DNA from: Candidatus Mediterraneibacter faecipullorum
Lineage (GTDB): Bacteria; Bacillota; Clostridia; Lachnospirales; Lachnospiraceae
NCBI GenBank assembly: GCA_019119675.1
Contig: DWWO01000110.1
Location: 1 to 49,646, forward strand
Reading direction: 5' to 3'
DNA length: 49,646 bases
Position 1 is the first letter of the stretch. The number at the start of each line of letters is the position of its first letter. A program made the position numbers and the translations under genes. The notes beneath the pieces were generated by a model that was not told the origin of the DNA, did not search any database, and saw only the letters and a program-made list of their open reading frames with translations. Shown in pieces: positions 17,359-24,145 of this stretch.

Positions 17359-19674
17359 TTATCTGTTTTCTGCTTTTTCTCTCATGCCTTTATATACTTT
17401 TTCCGCAGTCATCGGAAGCTCTCTGATGGTCACTCCCACCGCATTCTGAATCGCATTCGCAATAGCCGGCGACGGTGTATTGATAACGATCTCACCGATA
17501 GATTTCGCACCGAACGGACCTGTCGGCTCATAGCTGCTCTCGAATTCAACCCGGATGTTTCCCACGTCCAACCGGCTGGGAATTTTATACTGCATAAAGG
17601 AATTACTGTAATTCTTTCCTTTCGGGCTGTAGACTATGTCCTCAAAGAGCGCCATACCGATCCCCTGGGCAATACCTCCCTCTGTCTGCACACGCGCAAG
17701 GCTCGGGTTCACTACAGTCCCGCAGTCCACTACTGCCGCATAATCAACCATCTCAACCACACCGGTCTCCTTATCAATCTCCACCTCGGCAATACCTGCC
17801 ATAAACGGCGGCGGAGATACCGGAGACGAAAATGCTTCGCTCGCAGAAAGTGCCTCATTGTTAAAACACATCACGCGATTTCCGATTTCTTTTCTTGTGA
17901 TCGATTCTCCGGTCTTTAAATTGACCACTTCTGCCCCGTTGAATTCAACATCCTCAACCGGACATCCGAGATATTCCGCGCCTCTCTCACAGATCTTGCC
18001 GATCAGAGCCTCACATGTCCTTACGACCGCCATACCGGTCACGTAAGTTGTACTCGACGCATAGGAGCCGCAATCATAAGGCGAAATATCCGTGTCAACG
18101 CCATGAACAATAATATCCTTTATATCACAGTCCAGGCACTCTGCTGCCATCTGGGAAAGAATCGTATCGCAGCCTGTTCCCATGTCAGTCGCCCCGATCA
18201 TCAGACTGTAGAAACCGTCGTCATTTACTTTGATCGCGACAGACCCTGTATCCACACTTGAGATTCCTGAACCCTGCATTGCCATGGCTACTCCGACTCC
18301 GCGAACTTTCCCGTTGCCCATATCACGGCACGGATACTTGTCATCCCAGCCGATCATTTCTTTCGCACGGGCAAGGCACCGGTCAAGAGCACAGCTCTGT
18401 GTCTGTTCTCCGTAGTATGCAGGCATGACATCCCCCTCGCGGACCATGTTCATTTCTCTTAATACAGTCGGATCCATGCCGAGTACCTGAGCCAGCTCAT
18501 TGACTGCAGATTCTACCGCAAATATTCCCTGTGTTGCACCATATCCCCGATATGCGCCGGCAGACATGACATTTGTATATACTACATCATAAGTGAAGCG
18601 GAATGCCTCTGCTTTCCCGTAAAGCGGGATCGACTTGTGTCCGGAAAGCCCCACTGTCGTCGGGCCATGCTCACCAAACGCACCTGTATTGGACAATGTA
18701 TAGAGATCGATCCCTCTGATATGACCCTCTTTATCTGCTCCAAGACGGACATGCATCTCCATCTCATGCCGTGGTGAAGAAGCGATCAGTGATTCTTCTC
18801 TCGTATAGATAATTTTGGCCGGTTTTCCTGTCTTCCATGTGACAAGTGCCGGATAGACTTCCGATACTGATGTCTGTTTCGCACCAAAACCTCCGCCGAT
18901 ACGCGGTTTGATAACGCGCACCCTGCTCTTCGGGATATCCAGTGCATTGGCCAGGATACGACGCACATGGAACGGGACCTGCGTAGATGATACTACATTC
19001 AGCCTTCCGTATGTATCCAGATAGGAATACGTACGGAACGTCTCCATCATAGCCTGCTGGTTCGCCTTCGTATGATAGATTCTGTCGATCACATAGTCGC
19101 ATTCTTCAAGAACTGCCTCAATATCTCCGCTCTCGCTCACATCATGCGCGCATAGATTTCTCTTATTATCGGCCCCTACCGGACAGAGGCTCTTCCAGTT
19201 ATCTTCCGGATGGACAAGGATCGGATTGTCCTTTGCCTTCCTGAAATCAAGCACGGGTTCCAGCACCTCATACTTGATCTTGACCAGTTTCATTGCCTTT
19301 TTCACCGCTTCTTCTGATGTTCCTGCAACGATCGCCGCCGCATCTCCGACAAACCGCATCCGCTGGTCGAGGATCAGACGGTCATATGGGCTGGGCTCCG
19401 GATAGGTCTGTCCCGCCATTGTAAAACGTTTGTCCGGACAGTCCTTATATGTAAGGATACATTCAATCCCCGGCACTGCTTCGGCTCTTGCCGTATTGAT
19501 CTCTTTGATCAGGGCATGGGCATGGGGACTTCTTATGATCTTCACGATCAGACAGTCCGCCGGCGCAAGATCATTGGTATAAACTGCCTTTCCGGTCACA
19601 AGCGCTTCTGCGTCTACTTTCGGAACAGCGTGGTTTACCACACGCATATTTTTCCTCTCTTCTGTCACGCTCAT
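17359..19674 (-). CDS. xdhA: xanthine dehydrogenase-type hydroxylase, molybdopterin subunit
   Basis: Large subunit of a molybdenum hydroxylase that oxidises purines or related heterocycles. 771 residues from the ATG that overlaps the Fe-S subunit stop (ATGA), behind AAAGGAGG; the 65 codons upstream overlap that subunit and are not used. Family features: aldehyde-oxidase a/b hammerhead domain (~25-135), PRIGGGFGAKQ, AYRGYGATQG, and the C-terminal AKSIGE whose Glu is the catalytic base. No selenium-type accessory or cofactor genes are nearby, so the substrate (xanthine, hypoxanthine, nicotinate-like) is inferred from the family only. Confidence 0.88.
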   Translation of the reverse strand: MSVTEERKNMRVVNHAVPKVDAEALVTGKAVYTNDLAPADCLIVKIIRSPHAHALIKEINTARAEAVPGIECILTYKDCPDKRFTMAGQTYPEPSPYDRLILDQRMRFVGDAAAIVAGTSEEAVKKAMKLVKIKYEVLEPVLDFRKAKDNPILVHPEDNWKSLCPVGADNKRNLCAHDVSESGDIEAVLEECDYVIDRIYHTKANQQAMMETFRTYSYLDTYGRLNVVSSTQVPFHVRRILANALDIPKSRVRVIKPRIGGGFGAKQTSVSEVYPALVTWKTGKPAKIIYTREESLIASSPRHEMEMHVRLGADKEGHIRGIDLYTLSNTGAFGEHGPTTVGLSGHKSIPLYGKAEAFRFTYDVVYTNVMSAGAYRGYGATQGIFAVESAVNELAQVLGMDPTVLREMNMVREGDVMPAYYGEQTQSCALDRCLARAKEMIGWDDKYPCRDMGNGKVRGVGVAMAMQGSGISSVDTGSVAIKVNDDGFYSLMIGATDMGTGCDTILSQMAAECLDCDIKDIIVHGVDTDISPYDCGSYASSTTYVTGMAVVRTCEALIGKICERGAEYLGCPVEDVEFNGAEVVNLKTGESITRKEIGNRVMCFNNEALSASEAFSSPVSPPPFMAGIAEVEIDKETGVVEMVDYAAVVDCGTVVNPSLARVQTEGGIAQGIGMALFEDIVYSPKGKNYSNSFMQYKIPSRLDVGNIRVEFESSYEPTGPFGAKSIGEIVINTPSPAIANAIQNAVGVTIRELPMTAEKVYKGMREKAENR

Positions 19675-20150
19675 ACCTGCGCCTCCTTTCCGGAATTCTC
19701 CTTCTGTACAGCCATATATTTCCGGATTGCCCGGAGCTGGCTCATATATCCGGTGCAGCGGCAGAGATTTCCCGCAAGATACTCTTTGATCTCCTCCAGA
19801 TCCGGATCTTCGAGCTCTCTTTTCATCGCCAGTACATTCATAATAAATCCGGGGGAGCAGAATCCGCACTGCTCGCCGCCTTCAGCCGCAAGAAACCTTC
19901 CAAACTCAGCAGCTTCTTCCTCCACACCTTCCAGTGTAGTGACTTCGTGACCGTCTATACCCGCTGCAAGTACAGAACAGGACAGTCTTGATCTTCCGTC
20001 GATCCACACTGTGCAAAGGCCGCAGTTTGTCGTCTCACACCCGCATTTCACGCTCTTGCACCCGAGGTCTCTCAACACTCCAAGGAGTACTGTGTCCGCT
20101 CCCACTTCAGCAGTTACCTGTTTCTTATTTAATGTAAACTGTATTTCCAT
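19671..20150 (-). CDS. xdhC: xanthine dehydrogenase-type hydroxylase, 2Fe-2S subunit
   Basis: Small electron-transfer subunit of 159 residues with two [2Fe-2S] sites. Plant-ferredoxin-type N-terminal cluster: GCETTNCGLCTVW plus Cys in SRLSCSV. The C-terminal helical cluster has CGFCSPGF and LCRCTGY. The start follows the FAD-subunit stop by one base, and its stop overlaps the molybdenum-subunit start. Symbol follows the E. coli naming, in which XdhC is the Fe-S subunit. Confidence 0.92.
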   Translation of the reverse strand: MEIQFTLNKKQVTAEVGADTVLLGVLRDLGCKSVKCGCETTNCGLCTVWIDGRSRLSCSVLAAGIDGHEVTTLEGVEEEAAEFGRFLAAEGGEQCGFCSPGFIMNVLAMKRELEDPDLEEIKEYLAGNLCRCTGYMSQLRAIRKYMAVQKENSGKEAQV

Positions 20151-20151
20151 C

Positions 20152-20955
20152 CTATCGTTCCTCCGCCAGAATCGAAGTCATCTCACGCCGGATCAGCACC
20201 TCTGCCAGATGCCGCCTGTATTCGGCGCTGCCACGCATATTTGATCCATATGTAAATTCCGATGCAGCCTGTCCGGCATAATCAGCGATCATCGCTTCAG
20301 AAGCATCCGCCGGGATCTCCCACTGCTTTTCAAGAAGTGCCGCTTTCATCGGTCTGGCCCCCACAGAAAAATACCACGTCTCCTTGCCGTGCACCATTCC
20401 GGTCACAACAGAACAGGCGATCACCGGAAAGTCTGTCTTCGTCTGACGGATGGATGCATAGCGGAACTTTCTCTTACTTTTTCTCACAATGACCGATAAG
20501 AGGATATCCTTGTCCGGTTTCCGGTTCACAAACTCTGACAGGCGGATCGTACCTCCGTCATAGAGCTCTACAAAAGTATCCAGTGCAAGAAATGCTGTCA
20601 GTACATCAGAGAATCCGAATCTGCCGTAAATACTTCCGCCGATAGTCGCCTGATTACGGAACTGTACTCCGACAATGTGACGGACACACTCGGCAATTCC
20701 GTCTCCGCACAGATCTTTCAGTGCCTCACACTGTTCAATCTGTCTTAATGTACACATAGCACCAATCCTGATCACATTTCCTTCATCTTCGATCTGGTCA
20801 AGCCCCAGACCTGACAGGTCAATTACCGTCTTGACCCGGGCATTTCCGAGACGCATCCACATCATGCCTCCCATCACCCGGCTGCTGCGCGCCTGATTCA
20901 GCTCATACGCCTCCTCCAACGACTTGGGTTTCACATAGTTACCGATCGTAATCAC
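20152..20955 (-). CDS. xdhB: xanthine dehydrogenase-type hydroxylase, FAD subunit
   Basis: Flavin subunit, first gene of the operon. FAD-binding motifs RVMGGMMWMRLG and TIGGSIYGRFGFSDVL; the C-terminus has the CO-dehydrogenase flavoprotein-type domain. I start at a GTG (reads MITIGNYVKPKSLEEA) seven bases after AAAGGAG; the longer frame begins inside the leader. 267 residues, which fits the family. Electrons run from Mo through Fe-S to FAD, then probably to NAD. Confidence 0.88.
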   Translation of the reverse strand: MITIGNYVKPKSLEEAYELNQARSSRVMGGMMWMRLGNARVKTVIDLSGLGLDQIEDEGNVIRIGAMCTLRQIEQCEALKDLCGDGIAECVRHIVGVQFRNQATIGGSIYGRFGFSDVLTAFLALDTFVELYDGGTIRLSEFVNRKPDKDILLSVIVRKSKRKFRYASIRQTKTDFPVIACSVVTGMVHGKETWYFSVGARPMKAALLEKQWEIPADASEAMIADYAGQAASEFTYGSNMRGSAEYRRHLAEVLIRREMTSILAEER

Positions 20956-20971
20956 AACGGCTCTCCTTTCT

Positions 20972-21076
20972 TTACTGACATCTGCGAATAAATCCCTCTG
21001 CGTGTAAACGTGAAAAAGTAACAGTTCCATGGCTGAACTGTTGCGTAAAAAAAAGTGCAAATGAAATTTTTGTCAT
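20972..21076 (-). CDS. possible 34-residue leader peptide of the xdh operon
   Basis: ATG behind AGGTG, starting inside the first terminator-like stem and ending 16 bases before the xdhB start. It reads MTKISFALFF ... RRCQ. It overlaps both leader hairpins, so its translation could affect them. No homology is recognised; it may be only an open frame. Confidence 0.3.
   Translation of the reverse strand: MTKISFALFFTQQFSHGTVTFSRLHAEGFIRRCQ
21012..21042 (-). terminator. second leader hairpin of xdh operon
   Basis: AACAGTTC/GAACTGTT, 8 bp with a 7-base loop, followed on the minus strand by ACTTTTTC. It lies between the first hairpin and xdhB. Confidence 0.5.
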
Positions 21077-21082
21077 TTACAC
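21047..21082 (-). terminator. terminator-like hairpin at the 5' end of the xdh transcript
   Basis: GTGTAAATGA/TCATTTGCAC (10 pairs including one G-U, 8-base loop) followed by eight Us, only a few bases after the predicted transcription start. The left arm GTGTAAA can instead pair with TTTACAC at 21008-21002, so an antiterminated form is possible. This looks like an attenuator; the ligand or factor is unknown. Confidence 0.6.
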
Positions 21083-21095
21083 CTGAAGCTTTTGT

Positions 21096-21124
21096 ATTTT
21101 ATCATGAATATATTTAATTGTCAA
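21096..21124 (-). promoter_or_regulatory. sigma-A promoter of xdhBCA
   Basis: TTGACA, 17 bases, TAAAAT on the minus strand, placing the start of transcription near 21089. Confidence 0.8.
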
Positions 21125-21192
21125 AGGATGTCGGCATATTTCTGCCAAACTGCTGTCGACTGATGCTTTTATTATGAATTGACCGCTGGTTG

Positions 21193-21228
21193 ATCGCTTT
21201 TCAGACACCTATACAATCGCTTTTCAGA
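21193..21228 (+). promoter_or_regulatory. 13-bp direct repeat upstream of dapA promoter
   Basis: ATCGCTTTTCAGA at 21193-21205 and 21216-21228, 23 bases apart, ending six bases before the -35 box. The spacing of about two helical turns fits a pair of regulator sites. It could act on dapA or on the divergent xdh operon. Confidence 0.55.
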
Positions 21229-21234
21229 TAACAG

Positions 21235-21263
21235 TTGACACATCGGCATACGGGTGTTATGAT
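21235..21263 (+). promoter_or_regulatory. sigma-A promoter of dapA
   Basis: TTGACA, 17 bases, TATGAT, about 20 bases before the lysine riboswitch. Confidence 0.88.
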
Positions 21264-21280
21264 TTTTTTAAATAATGAAA

Positions 21281-21450
21281 GGCAAGATAGAGGTCGCATT
21301 TTTCATGAGTATGATGGCGGATGTATCAGGAACAGAGGAAATCATCAGAAAGGGGAAGATGCCGAAAGAATAAGGAGCCTGAAGCCTTATTCTTGGGCAT
21401 GCCGCTAAGAACGGTATGACTGTCATCGCAGGATGGAGAGCTATCTGATA
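21281..21450 (+). ncRNA. lysine riboswitch (L box)
   Basis: Conserved L-box blocks occur in order: AGATAGAGGTCGC, CATGAGTA, AAAGGGGAAGATGCCGAA, TTGGGCATGCCGCTAAGAACG, GGTATGACTGTCAT and GGAGAGCTATCTGA. The P1 helix is AGATAG (21285-21290) with CTATCT (21441-21446). The family binds lysine and shuts off lysine synthesis or import genes, here dapA. Confidence 0.95.
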
Positions 21451-21471
21451 TACGAAAATGTATATTTGGAG

Positions 21472-21495
21472 ACGGCGCATCTTGCCGTTTCTTTT
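21472..21495 (+). terminator. riboswitch expression-platform terminator
   Basis: ACGGC-GCATCTT-GCCGT followed by TTCTTTT, between the aptamer and dapA. Expected to form when lysine stabilises P1. Confidence 0.7.
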
Positions 21496-21554
21496 ACTGT
21501 ACAGCACATTTTGTACATACAAACATTCCACATTATTAAAAGGAGGAAAAAAGA

Positions 21555-22439
21555 ATGGCAATTTTCAAAGGTGCAGGTGTAGCGATCGTTACTCCAATGA
21601 AAGAGAATCTGGAGATCAACTATGATAAACTGGATGAGATCATCGAGGAGCAGATTGCCGGCGGTACAGACGCTATTATCATCTGTGGTACTACAGGCGA
21701 GTCCGCAACCATGACAGAAGCTGAGCACAGCGAGGCAATCCGCTTTGCGATCGAGAGAGTAAATCACAGAATCCCGGTTATTGCCGGAACTGGTTCAAAC
21801 TGTACAAGGACAGCGATCGAGCTCTCCAGGGAAGCAGAGAAAGACGGCGCTGACGGACTGCTTCTTGTAACGCCGTATTATAATAAAGCAACACAGAACG
21901 GATTGATCGCACATTATACCCAGATCTGTAATGAAGTCCAGATTCCGGCGATCCTCTACAATGTGCCAAGCCGTACCGGATGTTCCATCCAGCCGCAGAC
22001 TCTGACGACACTTGTAAAGAATGTAGACAACATTGTGGGCGTGAAAGAAGCTTCCGGAAATATCGGAACCGTAGCCGAGATCATGCACCTGTGTGACGGA
22101 AACATCGACCTGTATTCAGGAAACGACGATCAGGTCGTACCGCTCCTCTCTCTTGGAGGAATCGGTGTGATCTCCGTACTCTCAAACGTAGCTCCTTCCT
22201 ATGTGCATGACATGGTTTACAAATTCCTGTCGGGCGATATTGCAGGGAGCGCAAAGATGCAGTTAGACGCTATCCCGCTGATCAATGCACTTTTCTGCGA
22301 GGTCAACCCGATCCCGGTAAAAGCTGCAATGAACATGATGGGCAAAGAAGTCGGCCCGCTGAGAGCACCGCTGACAGAGATGGAAGACGCACACAAAGAA
22401 GTATTAAGAAAAGCAATGGCAGATTTCGGGCTGCTGTAA
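21555..22439 (+). CDS. dapA: 4-hydroxy-tetrahydrodipicolinate synthase
   Basis: Condenses pyruvate with aspartate semialdehyde, the first committed step to diaminopimelate and lysine. 294 residues; CGTTGESATMT near residue 45, YNVPSRTG with the proton-relay Tyr, and GVKEASGN with the Schiff-base Lys. It starts behind AAAAGGAGG and is controlled by the lysine riboswitch. It stands alone: no dapB or lysC nearby. Confidence 0.98.
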   Translation: MAIFKGAGVAIVTPMKENLEINYDKLDEIIEEQIAGGTDAIIICGTTGESATMTEAEHSEAIRFAIERVNHRIPVIAGTGSNCTRTAIELSREAEKDGADGLLLVTPYYNKATQNGLIAHYTQICNEVQIPAILYNVPSRTGCSIQPQTLTTLVKNVDNIVGVKEASGNIGTVAEIMHLCDGNIDLYSGNDDQVVPLLSLGGIGVISVLSNVAPSYVHDMVYKFLSGDIAGSAKMQLDAIPLINALFCEVNPIPVKAAMNMMGKEVGPLRAPLTEMEDAHKEVLRKAMADFGLL

Positions 22440-22459
22440 AACACAAAAGAATTATAAAT

Positions 22460-22537
22460 GGGGACACCCTAAAACTTAATTTGGGACGTAGTAAAATTTG
22501 ATTTTACTACGTCCCAAATCGCGTTCTGCCCTGTCCC
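22460..22537 (+). repeat. dispersed palindromic element, copy 2
   Basis: A 19-bp perfect stem (22479-22497 with 22501-22519) holding GGGACGTAGT/ACTACGTCCC, flanked by GGGGACA on the left and CTGTCCC on the right, which form an outer inverted pair. It shares the core and right flank with the element after aroF. It lies between dapA and the convergent DegV gene, so it may also act as a terminator. Confidence 0.85.
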
Positions 22538-22544
22538 TTTCTGG

Positions 22545-23417
22545 CTATTTTCTTGTCTTTCCGTAATTGATCAGACCCACTACTCCCGGACCTGCATGAG
22601 TTCCGATGCTCGGGCTCACATCATTGATTATTACATTTGTAAATCCGAGTTCTTTTACCATATCAGCCACAGCTTTTGCATCGTCTATACAGTCTCCGTG
22701 AAGAACCGCAACCATCCTGTCCTTTCCGTAGGAATCCAGATCCAGCGACTCTTCCAGCCTGGCCACCAGTGTCTTAAGAGATTTCTTGCGTCCTCTCACC
22801 GTTCCGTCTGACTTCAGCTCGCCGGTGGACGTCACGACCAGGATTGGCTTGATATTCACAAGGCTTCCCACAACTGCCGTGGTTTTGGACACACGTCCGC
22901 CTCTCTGAAGATGGTACAGATCATTTACCGTGAAAGATACATTTACATGATCTCGCTCCTCCATCAGGATATCATAGACTTCCTCCATGCTCTTTCCTTC
23001 TTTCCAGAGCTCTACCGCACGGTAAACGGACACTCCCTCACCCAGGGATGCATTCAACGAATCAAACACCATGATCTTCCGGTCCGGATAATCTTCCAGC
23101 AGCTCATTTGCCGTCATGACAACATTGTTGCAGCTGCCGCTCAATGCACTGGAAAATGCAATATGGAGTATATTTTTTCCTTCTTTTAAGATTTTTTCAA
23201 ACTTGTCCCTGATCACCGCCGGATTATTCGCCTGGGACTTTGGCAGTTCACCTTTTCTCATTGTCTCATAAAATTCATGCGGCGGCATATTCAGCTCATC
23301 TCCGTATACCGCATCTCCGAATGAATAATACTGCGGGATGATCGTAAGATCATTCTCTTTGATAAATTCCGGCAGCACGTCGGAATTGGAATCTGTTGTG
23401 ATTACATAATCAGACAT
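22545..23417 (-). CDS. DegV family fatty-acid-binding protein
   Basis: 290 residues, opening DYVITTDSNSDVLPEF, with the family features SSALSGSCNNVVMTANE, GGRVSKTTAVVG and a C-terminal THAGPGVVGL. DegV/FakB proteins bind a fatty acid and present it to the kinase FakA for phospholipid synthesis. No FakA gene is in the window. The start follows TAAGGAGG. Confidence 0.92.
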   Translation of the reverse strand: MSDYVITTDSNSDVLPEFIKENDLTIIPQYYSFGDAVYGDELNMPPHEFYETMRKGELPKSQANNPAVIRDKFEKILKEGKNILHIAFSSALSGSCNNVVMTANELLEDYPDRKIMVFDSLNASLGEGVSVYRAVELWKEGKSMEEVYDILMEERDHVNVSFTVNDLYHLQRGGRVSKTTAVVGSLVNIKPILVVTSTGELKSDGTVRGRKKSLKTLVARLEESLDLDSYGKDRMVAVLHGDCIDDAKAVADMVKELGFTNVIINDVSPSIGTHAGPGVVGLINYGKTRK

Positions 23418-23520
23418 AATTTTCCTCCTTAAACTCGTCCTGCAGCTATTTTAACACTATTTTCATATATTTTAAAGCAGGTCAGCATATCATTTTGCAA
23501 GGAATGACCTGATTGAAACA

Positions 23521-23549
23521 TTGACCGCGCACCAGCGCCACTGTATAAT
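23521..23549 (+). promoter_or_regulatory. sigma-A promoter of the 75-residue gene
   Basis: TTGACC, 17 bases, TATAAT. About 70 bases of leader follow, with an 8-bp hairpin (GGCAGCGG/CCGCTGCC, 23567-23588). Confidence 0.8.
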
Positions 23550-23622
23550 GAAGAATGCCGGGATATGGCAGCGGATCATCCCGCTGCCGCCCCTTTAAAA
23601 CAATTTAAAAGGAGTTGATCTT

Positions 23623-23850
23623 ATGCGCCGCAATGATGCGCCGTTTAACGGAAAACAATTCATATTAAATAAAAACACAGGGGAAATCCACGATCTGGAC
23701 CGTGAATCACCACTGTGCTGTATTGGCAAAATAGATGCCGATAATATTTTTGCCTGTGACACCTATGCAGAAGCCGTGCTGTTTGCATCCGTGCTGGGAA
23801 TCACAAGGAACGGATGCGCTCACTGTATTCCGGAGCATCATAGAGATTAA
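23623..23850 (+). CDS. small Cys-rich protein, possible Ada-like metal-binding fold
   Basis: 75 residues, with promoter and AAAAGGAG ribosome site, so very likely a real gene. The order FILNKNTGEIHDLD ... PLCC ... TYAEAVLFASVLG ... CAHCIPEHH resembles the small zinc-binding domain at the end of the nuclease at 31.3 kb (INENTDKFHAPDC ... CGICKP): a short beta start, a Cys, an alpha segment and a terminal CxxC. Metal binding is inferred from this layout. Function unknown. Its stop overlaps that of the convergent vanY remnant. Confidence 0.7.
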   Translation: MRRNDAPFNGKQFILNKNTGEIHDLDRESPLCCIGKIDADNIFACDTYAEAVLFASVLGITRNGCAHCIPEHHRD

Positions 23851-24145
23851 TTGATCCCAAGATACTCCTCCAGGCAGAGTTTATTCTCATATATCTCTGC
23901 TGCCGCTTCTTTTCCTACATAACGATAGTGCCACGGTTCATAGATAATACCGGTGATATCGCTTTTATCAGCAGGATAGCGAAGGACAAATCCGTACTTC
24001 CAGCTGTTCTTCATCAGCCATTGCTGGACTGGTGTATTTTCCTGCTCTGTGTCCAGCTGCTGATAGCTGACATCTACAATGTCCGGTAGGACGCACAGAT
24101 CAGAGGATCAAATCCTGCTGCCCGGCAGTCGTCCATCATCTTTAC
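23847..24145 (-). pseudogene. remnant of a VanY-type D,D-carboxypeptidase
   Basis: Two vanY pieces are joined. Near 24090-24145, in a frame shifted from the permease, the strand reads MMDDCRAAGFDPLICASYR. After a junction at about 24083-24090 the frame changes to DIVDVSYQQLD, then RYPADKSDITGIIYEPWHYR and LEEYLGIN, the C-terminal half of M15B peptidases. The stretch with the zinc His of SxHxxGxAxD is gone, so it cannot be active. Intact VanY trims the D-Ala end of wall stem peptides. The deletion also removed its N-terminus, which now abuts the permease gene. Confidence 0.82.

Noticed and set aside
21268-21561. 97-codon minus-strand frame upstream of dapA
   Set aside because: Antisense to the lysine riboswitch.
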